Of a DNA stretch of 64,000 nucleotides, positions 22,521-37,300 are shown one piece after another. Position 1 is the first letter of the stretch. Each line of letters opens with the position of its first letter. The notes under the pieces were generated by a model, which saw only the letters and a list, made by a program, of their open reading frames with translations, had not been told where the DNA came from and did no database searches. Origin of the DNA: Siphlonurus alternatus (lineage: Eukaryota; Arthropoda; Insecta; Ephemeroptera; Siphlonuridae); contig OX463781.1 in assembly GCA_949825025.1 (NCBI GenBank), forward strand, positions 22,203,538 through 22,267,537, given 5' to 3'. The position numbers and the translations under genes were made by a program.

Positions 22521-25500
22521 CCCAAGCTACCTGCTGTACACAAGTGTATTATTTTGTGCAAATATCATTACTTTGGTGCATTCCCACGTTTTTGCAATAT
22601 TTTTGATTGCCAATTCTGTAAGTACAATTTATATTTCAAAATCAAATTGAATGTTCCTATATATCGATTTATAAGATTTGTATTTGCATGAATTTATAAA
22701 TATTTAATTCACTATCTTGATTTGATACAAAAATATACAATTCACATGGCAATAACATAATTTTTGTTGTGTTGAAAATTTGGCAGTAACATATCCACGT
22801 GTTTCAATAAAATAGTCCTTATATATGGAATATGCCATGGACTATAGCTAAATAACTCGATCGTGTCAAAAATGACACATTTTGGTGTTTTGTTGAAAAA
22901 TATACTTCGCGGTTACGTTGTATATAAATACTGTGTTATAAAATAAATAACACCATGAAAATATGGTTAAATAACATTTTGTCAAAATATTCGATTTTGC
23001 GTTGATGCGTAATGCGTAACAAACTAAACAAAAAGGAGATTTATATTATATGGTGCATGAATATGTATGCAAAAGCGATTGTTTCCATCCCGCATTAGTA
23101 AAGCTATTGTAATGGACCATGCATGTGTATGTATTTGTATATTCATTGCATATACAAACATGAATATGTGCGTATGTATTTTATAAGCAAATTGTATATA
23201 TAAAGCTTCGATCCCTATATATCTATATCTATACCCTATCAATAAATTTGCGCTGATACCGTTATGTAAAATATATCTACTGTATGATCAAATCAAATTC
23301 ATAATACTGAATTTACTAAAAACCTATTATTTATTTACGAACATACGGTTTGGAATTTTAAATTTTAGCAATATCATTAAACGCATCTCTGCAGATTTTT
23401 TTATGAACATTTGTAAAAAATTACATTTTTCATTTAATATTGTTAACGACGGTATTTATATTTTGTGTGTCACTAGGGATTTACGAGGTAAGTGAAATAC
23501 TGGACCATGTCAGGTTACAAAAGCTGGAAAATTGTCCATGCTATATGAGGCTTGAAGCAAGCAATTTCCGTTGTGAAGTAAACGAGCATGTAGACTACTC
23601 ATCTCCTTTCGGAAATGAACCCAGTTCTAAACCCACAGAAGGAATATAAGAAAGAACCGACTACGAGTCTTGCAACATAGAACTATATAATACCGCCTAT
23701 AATATTACGAGACTGACTGGGCATTTTGATTGTCTGCTGCCTGATATCATTCCATTCTTTTGTATTTTTACGTTCTGTTGGATAGAAAAGTTCATTTAAC
23801 CAGAAATTGATTTTCTTTTTCGTCTTGTAGTTCGTATTATAGGATGAGATGAGCCCAACTTCGATGTAGAATATTACTCGTATAAATTGGAAGAAAAATC
23901 ATCGAGATTTTTTTTTTCTTCTTCCTTGATTTCCGTAGGGAGGTGAACAAATTTTCATTTTATTTGTATTAAATTTTGACATGACATCAAACAAATCAAT
24001 CCATGCGAACGTAGTAGACTTCAGAGCTTATTAAAAATTTTGATTGAGTGTATAGAAAAAAATATTAAATTAAAAAAAAAAAGTATAGGAAAATTATAAC
24101 CGTGAATTCTGATTTCCTTCACATGTAGTTTTAATATATTTTATAAAGTAATTATACAGTTCAGTAGATAATGTATTCAAACTAATTTTAATCGATCATT
24201 TATACCACATATTGATCGAATATAATTAGCATTGTGTCAACAAATTATAAATGTGTTTGTTAAAGAATTATAAGATATAGATTCACTTTCATTATAATTA
24301 AGATAGTTTATAGAATATTGCCTGAATATATATAATATTATATAATATTAATAATATTATATACAGTTTATTATTAAATTTTTACCTCATGATATTATTG
24401 TAAACTTTTTAATGTGAATAATATGGATAAAATATATAATCTTTTTATTTTTCTAAATGTATTTTAATACAAAAATTTAAGTTGCTCATTTATAGAATAA
24501 TAATTCCACTTATTATAATGACCTTCTGGGTACTTTTTCTAATATAGTTTGCTGTCCATGCTAAAATCTTCAATTACATTTTTTTTTGTGTTTTTTGTTA
24601 ATTCCTGTATAGAGAAACTATACGTTTATAAATTTATAACTGCCTCTTAGATCGTAACTTCATGTCCTGATAAAATCCCCTGCAAAATAGTTAAACATTC
24701 AATATATTCAAAGATATAACCCCTAAAATGATTTAGAATTTAAAATCGTAGCTATTATATAAGACTTCCAACAGTTCTTAAATTTTAAAAGCTGACGTAC
24801 TTTATTTATTTCCTGTTGTTACAGTTTCTCAGAAACCGAATATTTATTTTGTTGATAAAGTTAGCACTTGACGAGTTTAAAATTCGCGTATAAATTCTGA
24901 ATAGCAAATATACTGCCGTTCTAAGTGCGCTAAAAGTATTCTACTTGCTACTTCTCTACGCTGCATCAAGCGATGCTAATTAAATTAGTACTATATAAAG
25001 TACTACTAATAGCTGCATACTCTAATTAAGTTTGAACAGTAGCATAGTTACCCTTCGACTCAAGTCAATAATAAGGAGGGAAGTAAAAAATATATAATAT
25101 ACATTCCACGAATACAATTTATAAGAATCTTTGAAAGGCAAAATACTGTAACAATTAATAATATATGACATGTATAGTAGAAATGTAGAAGTTATATATC
25201 TTAACAAGCGCAAAGAATAGAAGTACAATAAAAATGAAATTAGTGTAGGAAAATTTTTTAAAAAATAACTCTTTATAATAAATTAATTGCACAGTCCTAC
25301 AAACTGCAAGTACAAATGAAAAAGGATCATTTCTATACTGAAAGTAAAATAGCTGAAAGTTTGACCATAAATATTTTCAAATCTAAATTATTGCAAACTA
25401 AAAGTTAAGATAATTCAAACCTTATTAGATTTCAATGAAGCTTATACTGTTAGTTTGCATTTCCAGCATTTCCTGCTACTCCGAAAATCTTTTAATTTTA

Positions 25501-25911
25501 TACTTTTTAAGTTTTTAGTATAACATTGCATTTGGTCACTATAAGCAATTTGGGCAAGCATTTCAAGTGCTTGTACATGGAGCATTATTAAATTATTAAT
25601 ATGAACGCTGAAGTAGCATTTTATTTCACGTCATGTAAGAATGTGACTGATGCCGATGATTATATATGTATGTTATAATCAATCATTTTTATGAAGGCCC
25701 GTGCAAAAGAACATGGAATCTGCGATAAAAAAAATACTTGAAAGGAAGAAAAATATAAGATAAGCTTTTATGGGGATGTGTAGTAACTATGTCGTATTGA
25801 TAGCTTGGACATAAAACTAGCAATATATAAACATTGAGAGTTACCTATAAAATAGTTACATCACAACGATTTCTTCATTCCCTTTTTTTTTTTTTTTTTT
25901 TTTGGTCATGA
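22521..25911. other. AT-rich gene-free DNA
   Basis: This stretch upstream of POLN has no recognisable coding exon. A 69-codon open frame at 23440-23649 is the longest and matches no family I know. Long A/T runs and short TA tracts are frequent. Nothing else could be supported. Confidence 0.55.
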
Positions 25912-26056
25912 AAAGGGGCATTCACAAAGCCTTAAGGCCACATTTAGGGCTCGATAATTTAAAGCCCGATTTTAGGCATGCTTTTTAGACCCAAAATTTC
26001 TGGTCTTAAATTATCGAGCCCTAAATGTGGCCTTAAGACTTTGTGAATATCCCTTG
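25912..26056. mobile_element. 145-bp foldback element
   Basis: Arms of about 50 bases, AAGGGGCATTCACAAAGCCT inward to CGATAATTTAA, are reverse complements with four or five mismatches around a centre of about 45 bases. A 23-base T run lies just outside the left end. There is no coding capacity; it is a small MITE/foldback type. Confidence 0.8.
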
Positions 26057-26243
26057 AAAAAACATAAAACGTTTAAAATCAATTTTATGTTTTTAAAATA
26101 AAAAAAAAAAAAGAAAAAATTTGTTTTCAGTAAAATCTTAAATCTTTACTTTTTTTATGTTGTTGTTTTGTTTCTTTTTGTCTTTTTATTGTTTTCCAGG
26201 TTTCCATGCAGGCACCATGAATTAATCACTCACTCAAAAGAAG

Positions 26244-26274
<31 letters not shown>

Positions 26275-26321
26275 ATTAATAATAAAATTATTAATGAGAA
26301 TCTGTTAATAGAAATCAAGTA

Positions 26322-26442
26322 CACTCGTCGCCTTGGAAAATTTACATCTGCAGCCTTACCTTATAATATCACAGTGTTATTATAAATATCACAGGGTGAT
26401 AAAGAAGGTTGCAAATGGAATTTTCCAAGGCGGCGATTGTGA
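26322..26442. repeat. 121-bp imperfect inverted repeat
   Basis: Outer arms CGCCTTGGAAAATTT and GGAATTTTCCAAGGCG pair well, and the inner pairing (GCAGCCTTA with AAGGTTGCA, TATCACAG with CTGTGATA-like parts) is weaker. It is probably another small foldback element, only about 270 bases from the one at 25912-26056 but unrelated in sequence. Confidence 0.65.
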
Positions 26443-27900
26443 ATATATTATTAAAAATTATTTTATTTAATAAGGAGAGTGTGATACTATGTATACTGTG
26501 TACTTTGTAAATTTAATTTAAAAAATATCAAGATCTCGCACAACATTTATGTAAATTAGAGTGTCACACTATGTATTATTTTTCGTCAGATTTTGTGACT
26601 TAAATTTAACATGACTTCCAGAAAAATAACAGTAAAAAAATATAATGTTAGTGTAAATGAAATATTAAAAATCAAATAAATGCAGTGCGGTATATGGTGG
26701 GGTAATTCTCCGCATTGGTACATTAGTATACGCATTTAATACTTTTACATAATACATAATTATGAGTTGAGAATGCATGATTTTATATTTTCAAGAAAGC
26801 GAAAAAAAAAAATGATGAAATCCAGTTTTTTTATGTATATATAATATAAGATTACGTCAATAACAATAAGAAGTTCACACCTTTGCTTGTGTTATGTATG
26901 TGCGTGCTTGTCTACTGCTGCTTGCCTGCTGCCATGGATCTCATGCATAAGCCATGAGGAAGAGAGCTAGACATCCCGTGGGGAGAGGAGGAGGCATATA
27001 CTGTCTCTCTACCACCCTACCTGCTTGGTACCAGCTGAGGCTTCGTACTAGAGTGCTCCTCCTCCTCCACACCTCCAATATATATCTATAGAGAGAAGTA
27101 CGTATAATACTTGCAGACAATCCACAGAGACGTACTTTTCTCATATAACGTTATGTTATATTATAATGTTAGAGTGAATGGAAACAGCCTCCTCGAAACA
27201 TTATTATTATAAGGTTAAAGGTTATATTCTGTAAATTTTCTAAAGGTAGTAATTTAATATATTAAAATGATAATTATATCATTATACTAATTAAGATTTT
27301 GTTTTTAATTAAGTGTCTTTATTATTAGAAGTTTCTGATGAAATTCAAGCAAGAAAAAAAGCTCTTTATTTTTTTCTTTGTTTTTATTTATATCAAATCC
27401 AAAGTTTATATTTATTTTTTATTAATTCATAAGTTTACAGATATTGGTCAGCAGATATTAAAATTAATAATCTCATTAGCTGGTACAAAAATTTCACAAA
27501 AATTTATTTTTCTTCAAGAATAAAACGGGATTAAATAATATTTATTAAAATCCCTTAATTATAAGAATATTACACAAAATAAATATAAACCAGAATCAAT
27601 TCTTAACGATATTGCAACTAATATAATATTGGTCTACTTTCGTTTTAAATAGAATGGTGTAATAAATTTGATATTCAAGGTTATTTGATTAAAAGTAGAT
27701 AAAAATTAAATTGATCAAAAGGGGTTACATGATAAAAATGATAATGAGTAAATTAGAAATTAACGACGTCATGCATATGAAAATTGCTCTTAAATTGATG
27801 CCCAAAAACCATCATATTGCCTGCTTTTTATGTACAGCTTATGGCTATATAGTTGGTAATTATAAAAATTTAATTATTATATAGCATGCAAGAGCTTATA
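26443..27900. other. AT-rich DNA with one G+C-richer island
   Basis: No coding exon could be supported. A G+C-richer patch at about 26890-27130 contains CT-rich and GGAGGAGG stretches but no convincing splice-bounded frame. Confidence 0.5.
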
Positions 27901-27908
27901 CAGAGAGA

Positions 27909-27965
<57 letters not shown>
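27901..27965. repeat. (GA)n microsatellite
   Basis: Nearly pure GA repeat with one GATA interruption. It is the only long GA/CT tract in the window with GA on the + strand. Confidence 0.95.
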
Positions 27966-27966
<1 letters not shown>

Positions 27967-30900
27967 AGGAATTAAAGTTAAAGTTCATTAAGAATAATAT
28001 ATCTCATTTTTCTGTCAAATTAATCGTTTTGCCATGAAGACCATGCCAGGCAGTTATATGCCCTTTACTTCTCTTTTCATGATCTTTCCCTCTCCATTTA
28101 GGTCCGTGTTATATAAGGATGAGGTGATCAAATATTCATCTAGGGCGTATATAGAACTTGTGCTGTGTCTGCTGCCTGCCACTTCCATTGCCTGCTACTA
28201 CTACTATATATATAATATATATAGTACTGAGCACTAGCTGATGCTTCCAGGCATCAGGCCAACATCGATTTGGTTAGAACAAAAATTTAATTAACGTAAT
28301 TACCCTTAGTTTAATTACGACCGCGCGTCTCTTGCTGCTGCCTAAAGCGAGTCAAACAGCATGCACCCTCCCTCCCTCTTCTATATATTCCCTACTGACA
28401 AGTAGTGTGCGTGCAGTCCATACTTGAGCCACGTGATGTGCGTGATCTTGTGACCACGCCCAGCATCCCTCCCCCTGCGTATATAGTTAACATTATTAAT
28501 AAAATAATCACGTGTCACTGCTGATTTCATTAGTCAAGTATTTTACATTATGGCCTCCTCTTATTATTATATTGATGCGTAGATTGTTGGAGTTTTAATT
28601 ATTTCTCTTTAATCTAAAAATATGTAAATTATGATCTGTATGAGTTCATTCAATAATTTATTTATTGATTTGATATATTTAAGTTTTGAAATTTTCATTG
28701 CATAATAATGGTGGTGAGGGGAATAACAACTATATATTATATACCATTTAATTGGAAATACATTATCATAAATATTTTATTTTATGATCATAAACATTAT
28801 TAGATTTATTAGAAACCCAGCCAATAAAATGAAATGGTTGATTAGTGAATTTTTTTAAAGAATATATGTGTGTGTATATATTACTTGAAGTTTATTCTAC
28901 TTAATTAGATTTTCATAATTGTAGCAAATAATTTGACTTTATTTTAAGACTATTCGTGAAGAAGCCTCACTAGTACAATCTTAAATTTCTGACAATATCA
29001 TTCAGTTTACTTGACTTTGTGTAACTTTTTAAATTACATGATTAAAAACAAACTTCACTTCAAAACGTATTATTACAATGTTAAATTGTCATTCATGAGC
29101 CTTGAATGTTCATGAGGACGTCTCTAAAAGAAAAATAAGATAGTTTTGTTGTAGTCCATCCAATTTCTTAAAAGAATACAGCAAACTATACACAGAAGAC
29201 TTTGATCCATGGCCATGTGTAAGCATAAGCACTTAACTAATGGAATTGTAAGAGCGAGAAAATCTCAAAAATGTTTCATCTCTTAAAAAAAGAAGCTTGT
29301 GGTCGCAATAAGTATGAGATGTTTTTCTATATGGCCGTAGAAACTAACCAGAGATAACGTGAAAGCATTGTAGTGCTTATCTTTATTTCAACGCGACTCA
29401 TGAACTAGTCATAAAAATCTTTTATTTTTAATAATAACTTTTTTATGTTATTTTGATAGGCTATAATAATATAATGGTATATTGTACTTAAATTAATTGT
29501 GATTTATAATATTCTATCATTGGTAAAACATTTTTACTTTAAACAATGTATTTAGTATTATTAAATACAAAATAAATAACTTTTTTGAATTATCCTACTT
29601 TTTTTTTACTAAAAAGTAATAACATATGTGTTAAATTTAATTCTGTCGAAGAGTATGTCTACAAACAATTACAATTCAATATAGATTATCTAAATAAAAA
29701 AAGAAAAAAAAATGAAGAGCTGCTAAAGAGATAAAATAATTTTTTTGTAGAAATTGAATAATTTTTTACAAATATTTTTATGCCTGAACATTTCAAGTAA
29801 AATAATAATAATTAAAACTATTTCGTTGCTATTCTTCACATTACATTAAACTTTACTTGTCATCAATTAAATTAATTATAATAAAATTACTGGATATATT
29901 TTAATAAATTCCAAGGTTTAATAAAGAGCTTTACAGTGACTTAATTACAGTACACTCAAAATTACCTTCAGATTTTATTATAAAAAATACATTACTCATC
30001 TGTGTAATGCAGTACAGAAATTTATACAAAGCCATGGTATTACATCATTTGAAATCACATTTGTAACTATAAAAACCTTCAATTTATACATTTATTACTA
30101 CTGTATGTGAAGTCAGCTTGCAATATGACTACTGCTGGGATGTTCTAGCGGCTGTTTTTTGCACTGGCTCAGAGCTGTGGTTTGAAGACTGATGGTAGCA
30201 AAGATTCCTGCTGCTTCTGCTGGGCACTCGCGGTCACCATTTCGCGGTCACGATACCAAAAACCTTTTGCTTTTATATATCGCTCTTCTCGGCGTTTTAA
30301 CTTGGAGAATAAAATGCCTTTGAAATGTACAAAATACTGTATGTGTAACGTTTGACCAATGGAAACATAAAAGGGAAATTTAAATTTTGTTTTATAGGAA
30401 TTTTGAGTATTTTAATTCCCTCAGGGGTTAGAAATAAGAGTAAGGATCAAGAAACACATATTTAAATTCCACGTTTAGAAAAATATATATCACGTCTTTT
30501 ATATTTTACATGATTTTAATTATATAGTAATAAAAAAACGTGTATGTATCAATATCTAAATCAGTAATAAATATTTTTATTTACAAAACATTTTATTAAA
30601 ACAAAAATGTTTCCTTTTAATCAAACACCCAATTCAATTTTTTTTTATTTAACGTACGTGTAATATTTTTATATATATATTATATTTGTAAAGTGACTAA
30701 ATTGAATTGATTCGTACACAATACACACGTTTAAAACTTGTATTAGGGTATTTTAAAAAGCCACAATAAAACATTAAATCCACGTTACAACAAAATAATA
30801 AAACACTAATGTAGAGATCACGTGTATATAGGAACATCAAACTTCATGATGTCATGTGTTTTATTTTATCGTTGTTCTGACCATGTGATTTGAATTAATA

Positions 30901-31657
30901 ATACCTGGGAGACATGTGCTGTCCCACCTTCATTTATATATAATGGAGTGGAATGGTTCCTGGTGGTCACATTTGCTTAAATTAATGATCAGTTAGCACC
31001 ATGGTGAAAGTCACGTGATAAATCATGACTTCACAGGTGTCCAAAATGTTTAAAAATACAATATATGATAATCTGGCTTTTAAATTTAATGTTTTTGATT
31101 TTATCTGAATGCAGTTTGACAATAGTTTTAACATAACATTTATATATAAAGGTAATTTTATATATAATATGGCTTGAAATATTATCTTTGTTTTTGAAAT
31201 CTTGACACATCGTTTGTTTGTTTGTTTTAAGTTACATTGCATATTTTTATGTAAGCTGGATATTAAATGAAACTATAAAGGTTTAAATTAAAAAGAATAA
31301 TCTTGCATTCCATAAGATTAATTTACACAACAAAATTGGTTTATGTTAATATTTTGACAAATAAAAAACTTGTAAGTTTCATAATAAAAATGTAAATAAC
31401 AACTGTTTTTTTACATTATATTTATATATTTTTTTCATGGGATTAGCTTTTATAAATAAACACAAAAAGAATTCATTATAAAACCCAACCACTTTTTTTT
31501 ATTATAATATATAATTAAATAATACACAAACAAGAAATATAATACCGTGTATAATCTCGTTTTTTTATATACCTACACAAATTCTATTAATGGTAATTAG
31601 ATTCTTTGATGCTTAGATTTTTGCGTGATCCCATCGATGAAAGATAATATCAGACGA
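27966..31657. other. AT-rich gene-free DNA with G+C-richer islands
   Basis: No supported exon. A G+C-richer island at about 28020-28500 contains a CACGTG E-box near 28432, a GACCACGCCC motif, pyrimidine-rich strings and GCGTATATAG, which could be promoter-like. A second island at about 30120-30270 holds a repeated TCGCGGTCAC motif. These could be cis-regulatory, but no gene is linked to them here. Confidence 0.45.
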
Positions 31658-31757
31658 TCATGGCGCCGCCTCCTTGATGGAGTGCAGCTGCTGCTCCCGG
31701 TTTTGGAATACCTCACTTAATTCCAAGGTCACGTGGGGAAGGTGAAACTTACACCAC
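31658..31757 (-). CDS. Candidate terminal coding exon, unknown product
   Basis: On the minus strand a good-looking acceptor (pyrimidine tract CTTCTCTTCCTTAC, a CTAAG branch-like motif, GGGCACAG) is followed by 32 stop-free codons and TGA. They encode a peptide containing LELSEVFQNREQQLHSIKEA, which looks like a charged helix. It lies in a G+C-richer island. I do not recognise the family, and a frame of this length could arise by chance. Confidence 0.2.
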
Positions 31758-34700
31758 CTGTGCCCAGCTTAGGTAAGGAAGAGAAGCACGTTTGCCTCAA
31801 AGCCAAGAGAAATGTTCCCCCCTTTTTTTAAAGTCCGTCGTCCGCCCATTGCCCTCACGAACTCGCCTCTCTTTTTCTCTCACGCGAGCTATCACAAAGC
31901 AGCTGGACTGATGATGGTTGAGAGAGAGAGGACCAAATGAGCACCACTAAACGTGCTTGCCAACAGACGATGCTGTTAATTATATACCTACATACTTCAT
32001 CTCTATAACAACGATGCCGCACTCCTCCTACATAAAATCGACCAATGTTTTCCTTTTGCATTGCAAAACCATATTCACCCTAAAGCTTTGACCTCTCTAA
32101 TTTAATACGAAAGTTAAATTTCCATGGTTATTAAAATCATTTACAAAGCCCTTTTATAATTATGTATCTTATAATAATAGTATTCATAAAGTATCATAAA
32201 GATAATATCATATAAAAATTAATTAAATTTTGTAAGATAAAAAATTATGTTGTAATCTTAATTCTAATCCATTTTTATCTTAACGATAAAATTTGGTGTT
32301 TATGTTACAATTTTTAACATGGTAATTTATTTTTAAAAGGTTATATTCTAGTTTTTATTTATCTTAATTTTAATCTAATCATAAAATTTAAAGCTTAAAT
32401 TTCAAATTAAAATGGTGTGTTTAATAATGTAAAGTTAATAAATTTTAATATTTTTATATATTATTTTTATATACAGGCATGGGGGAGAGAAAGTATTTAT
32501 ATTTTATTCTAGCATTAACATATGCAGTAAGAATAAAATATGTCAATATTAAATAGTGGCAATGCAGAGAAAATGACATCGGCGTGTAATATGTGATATC
32601 GAGTTTAATTTGTATCCTGGTCAAATGTTATAAATTTCATGTTTTGAAAAATCTTTATATTCCCATACCCACGAGATTTTGTTTGCAGTAGTAATAATAG
32701 TATAGATAAGGATATTAAGTAATATACTCCAGGAATAATTATCTTTTCCTATGAAAATTCATAATTAATTTAATTTATTTTGAAATATTTAAACTAATTC
32801 AACATCATTACGTAATATATAGTAATTTTTTTAATGTAAAAATTGAAATAGAAAGGAAATTGTTTGTTTATTAATTTTATTATACATATATGTATAAAAA
32901 CAAATGAAAAACCCGTGTATAAATTACGTTTTTAAATAACATTATAATGAAATTTTAATTATTAGATTTACAATTAATGAAGATCAAGTGATTTAACAAA
33001 AAATAACAAAAAAATAATTAAAAAAATTAACAAGTTAATTTTTTATTATTATCATAATATTAATAACCTAAGTGGGTGGTCTTTAAAAAATTATAATTAT
33101 CTCTAGTAGCTAGGTTAATGAGTACGGCCCTTTTGTTCGTGTTGTGAGGTAGCCCAAGCCTCACACACATAACACTGACAGAGGGGAGGTGCTTCATAAT
33201 CACTTTCAGTGTTTGTTGGAGCCGCCCACTGATGTTAATGATGCAGTGGACTGCATGGCCTTGCGTACTTTGTGTACTGTATAACTCTGAGCGAGTTATT
33301 ATAACTCGCTCAATATTCACTACTAATTCTACTGTCAGAGCTATACAACTAACTCAAATGGAAAAATATAATTATACACTGAGAAAAAAAATACATGTTA
33401 CATTTTTCTTACATGTTATTTAATCATTATAATCATTTGGTAAAACTTTTGTGAAAATAATGTGAACTCCAGATGAAAATAACATAGCATTTGTAATATA
33501 AGGGCAGTAATTAGTATAGAGTTAAGAAAATAATTAATATTTTTGCAATTAGCAGTCTCACATAATTATGGGTGAAAATGCCACACCTCAATAAAAAAAA
33601 ATTAAAATTTCTGTGTTGTATCCAATAAACAACCAAATCAAAGAGCTCTTTTGATATAGATGACAACCAATGCATTAAAATTTTTACAATATGTTTGGTA
33701 TTTCCAAAAATACAACATAAAAAGAAACATGAAACACTTAACTAGTCGTTAAAATATAATTCACAAATTATTTGCCTTTAATTTTCATAAATAAATAATA
33801 TTAAACAAAAAATTTCAATTAAATATAATTATATTAAGCATGCATATAATATTATCAATCAAGACACCGAATATGTGTATCAGTTCTTGATCAATAATTA
33901 TTTTAATATTATACTGTTTCTTGTAATATGATTACATATAAATTAAATATGTAATCCGAGTAGAGTAAACAAATTAACAAAGGAAAAGGTGAAATGTGGG
34001 CGAAATGCAGGAGTAGAATTTCATTAGATCAAAATAATATTGCATGTAAATGAAGTAAAAATATATTTTATAATAAATAAATTATTGCTAATGACTAATG
34101 AACTAGAATACATTTTATAATTTCCTATATTTATAATACTGTGTATATTATTTTTTGTTGACTGAGCGTTTTTGTAATCAGAGATATTGTTAATATATTA
34201 AAAATATAAAATAAGGTTGAATTATTTTTATTTATTTATTCCTTGTGGGAGTTAATTTCATGGAATTAAATTTAAAAAAATATATATAAAATTAATAAAA
34301 GTGTTATTCCTAGAAAATAAATTAATTTTTTTCAATAACCATTCTTCTATTATAGCTTTGATTAGTGTGAAATGTTATATTTTCATGTAACCATGCAAAG
34401 AGAAACGAGTTTCTACAAAGAATAATAAATTTTAACCACAATAGAATTATACGAAGAATGAGACAACATGACTTTTAATCTTTTTTTTTTTTTTTTCTTC
34501 CACATCTCCGAGTTAGTCTTGCATTGTGTGACTCAATATAGTAAAGAGAGAGAGAGAGGCCTTGATCGGATATTGGCCACGAACCAGAGCACCAGCTAGA
34601 AGGCAGGGAAAAATAAAATATAAAAAAAAGAAAGGGAGGAGAGTTTGACCACACGTAAAAAATCAGTGAACCGTGTCTTGAAATGTTTTTGACGCTCCCA

Positions 34701-35263
34701 CTCACATGTACGTGCAGAGAGCAGTTCTATACAATCCCACATGATGGACAAAAATATATTTATACCTCCTCAAGGCTATACTTTTCCCCTAAAAGTTTGT
34801 GACCATTCACGCTTCATGAACTTCAAATATTTATTATATCTCAAGATGGTAGACATTTTATTCATTCAATTACGTCACTTTATATTTTTGTAATAAGAGG
34901 AATACAAAATTAGAAGGAGATCTCCTAATAAAATTTATAATACTTAACAGTATTTACTATAAATTTATAAATTATTTTGCAAAGAGATTGCTTCAAAAAA
35001 AATATTTTATTTTTAAAATAATAAATTAATTAGAATTTGGTGGATTTATTTTGCATATTGGGTTTGCAATTACATTTTTTTTTTTTGTATTTATATTAAA
35101 ATGCTATACATATTATATTCGGCTCCAACCTTTATAAATCAGTTACAATGAACAATGAAGTACGAGTATTATCTGACACACTCGAATAGCACTTTTACAC
35201 TCGACAAGTGCGGTTCATAACACCCACACAACACAATATACTCACGCGTCACTAAGCCGAACG

Positions 35264-35265
<2 letters not shown>
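31758..35265. other. AT-rich gene-free DNA
   Basis: No supported gene. Notable minor features are a G+C-richer island to about 32080, a 23-base perfect palindrome GAGCGAGTTATTATAACTCGCTC at about 33288-33310, and a purine-rich patch at about 34530-34640 with a short (GA) run. Confidence 0.5.

Positions 35266-35325
<60 letters not shown>
35266..35325. repeat. (CT)n microsatellite
   Basis: A pure 60-base CT tract inside a G+C-richer island (about 35160-35460). The Arg-Glu repeats in the opposite strand's frames are products of it. Confidence 0.97.
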
Positions 35326-35328
<3 letters not shown>

Positions 35329-36589
35329 TCCAGCTCGAGTAACTTCCTCTTCAGCATCGATTCTTTCTTTTCCCGTCGTCATCCTCACGTCTTCATTTCC
35401 ACTTACACTCGCTCTACAGATATTGATACGAAAAACGAGCTCGAGGCATACCTTCCACCATGCAGACGATTATTATATATACATTCGATTTTTTAATCAT
35501 TTCCCTGTGTCATTTTTCTAAATATAATTTAATCTGAAAATAATCAAAAGCTATCCCCGACCTGAAATTTTATCAAAGATTACATTTCGTATAGAACCTA
35601 AATATACAATCCGACAATCTTTGACAAATTTCAATTCAATGTATTTTTATCCGGAGATGATAAGATATGAGAAAACGGAGAGAATTAGGAAATTATTAAT
35701 ATTTAATTATTTCTTAGTTATAATCTTATAATGTATTTTTTAAAATTGCTTAGTATTTTTTTTTTTTTTTTTACTAAATTAACTTTTCCTTAACTTTAAA
35801 TCTTATGTAAATACATCAGATTTAAAAAAAACAACAAGGAAACGTCTCCACTGTAAAAATTTTTAGTTGCTGATTTCGGTAATTACATCATTTTACCTGA
35901 GCTGTTGTCCATTAAACATATGCAGTTGATCTGGAATCTATGCAGTGAGGTATTGATTTAATTAAAAAAATTAAAATAAATTAAAAAAAATAGGACAGGT
36001 GATAAACCAGTTTACGAAAAAATGTGTATTGTACTTTATAGTACAATGCACATTGAAAGAATTAGGGGAGTGCACCTAATTACATTTTAAGTTATAATAT
36101 ATGTTTGTCTTAAAAATAATAAGCGGTATATTAATATATTGTATTCATAAGTGACTATAATAATTAATTAAATTAAGTATAACATGTGAAATATTTTATT
36201 ATTATAATGCAATTTGCCATGTTTTTTTGTTTTTTTTTAAATTCAAATATAATTTTCATTTTAATGTTTCAGTATTTATGGTGTATGAATTTAATTTAAA
36301 TTTATTCAAATATATACACATATATGAAAGAATTAAATAATAGTATAAACGTAATTAAATCTGTCATATAGTAGTTAGCATAGAAAGCTTATAATAGTAA
36401 AAGGGAATGGGAGAAATTGAAGTGAGAGAGAGCAGCTCGTGAAGGTTTTCTCTCTTCTAAACTGGGGGAGGGATCTACATACAAAGTGAATTTCCATCAA
36501 ATTCAATCTTGTTAGATTAATTATAAAGAGCGAAGGGAATGCAGAGGCTCGCACACATCATGGACACTAAGCTTAGAGGCCTCTGCAAA

Positions 36590-36592
<3 letters not shown>

Positions 36593-36673
<81 letters not shown>
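36593..36673. repeat. (CT)n microsatellite
   Basis: About 80 bases of CT repeat with one TT interruption, again inside a G+C-richer island (about 36400-36780). Confidence 0.97.
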
Positions 36674-37255
36674 CCGTGGTGTCTCCATGTGGATTATGGG
36701 ACAGTCAAGCAGAGGGGAAGAGGAACGAATGCTTGTGTCATGGAGTACGATTTAACTAGTTGGTTCCTTTACTAAAGGTTTGCAAGGACTATAGAGGGGG
36801 TAAGTTATATTTTATACTACGTTTAACACCCTTGCAAGCGTTAATTTGATTAATAAATTTTTAATTTTTTATTGTTTGTAAACAAATTAGCATATTTATG
36901 TAAAATTGTACTGAAAAAAATATATATATTCTTTTACAACTTAACGATGATTATTAAACAGTATATTTTTGTATGCATATTATTATTGTAAAAGTAGAAT
37001 TAGTTATGGGAACCTAATTTTTTATACTAATTAATAATATATGTTCATTTTCATATCCTAACTTTTTTTAAATTTTTGTTATTATTATTTTTTTTTTTTT
37101 AGTTTTTAATCAAACCCTATTGGGTACTTCTATTTACTGATTACATACTACTTTGAAACCCCGAACCTTCCGAAACCCTAACTTGAGCGTTTCGCGGGCT
37201 CTTCTGGAACAGGGGCGGCCACGGCCTTGCAAATCCATCCCGGCATTTGCCTTTG

Positions 37256-37300
37256 TTATTATTAAACTGTATAGAAGGACAGTCCAACCAAGACTTTATT
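37256..37300 (-). mobile_element. Putative LINE 3'-end fragment
   Basis: Read on the minus strand it contains CTTGGTTGGACTGT followed by a CAGTTTAATAATAA-type stretch. This matches the 3' UTR end of the LINE whose tail is near 59212 (CTTGGTTGGACTGT...ACAATTTAATAATAA). The match is short, so this may be a remnant of the same family. No coding part is visible. Confidence 0.4.

Noticed and set aside
23440..23649. 69-codon + strand frame starting with a hydrophobic stretch (possible secreted peptide)
   Set aside because: No family is recognised, there is no promoter or poly(A) context, and the length is within chance expectation.
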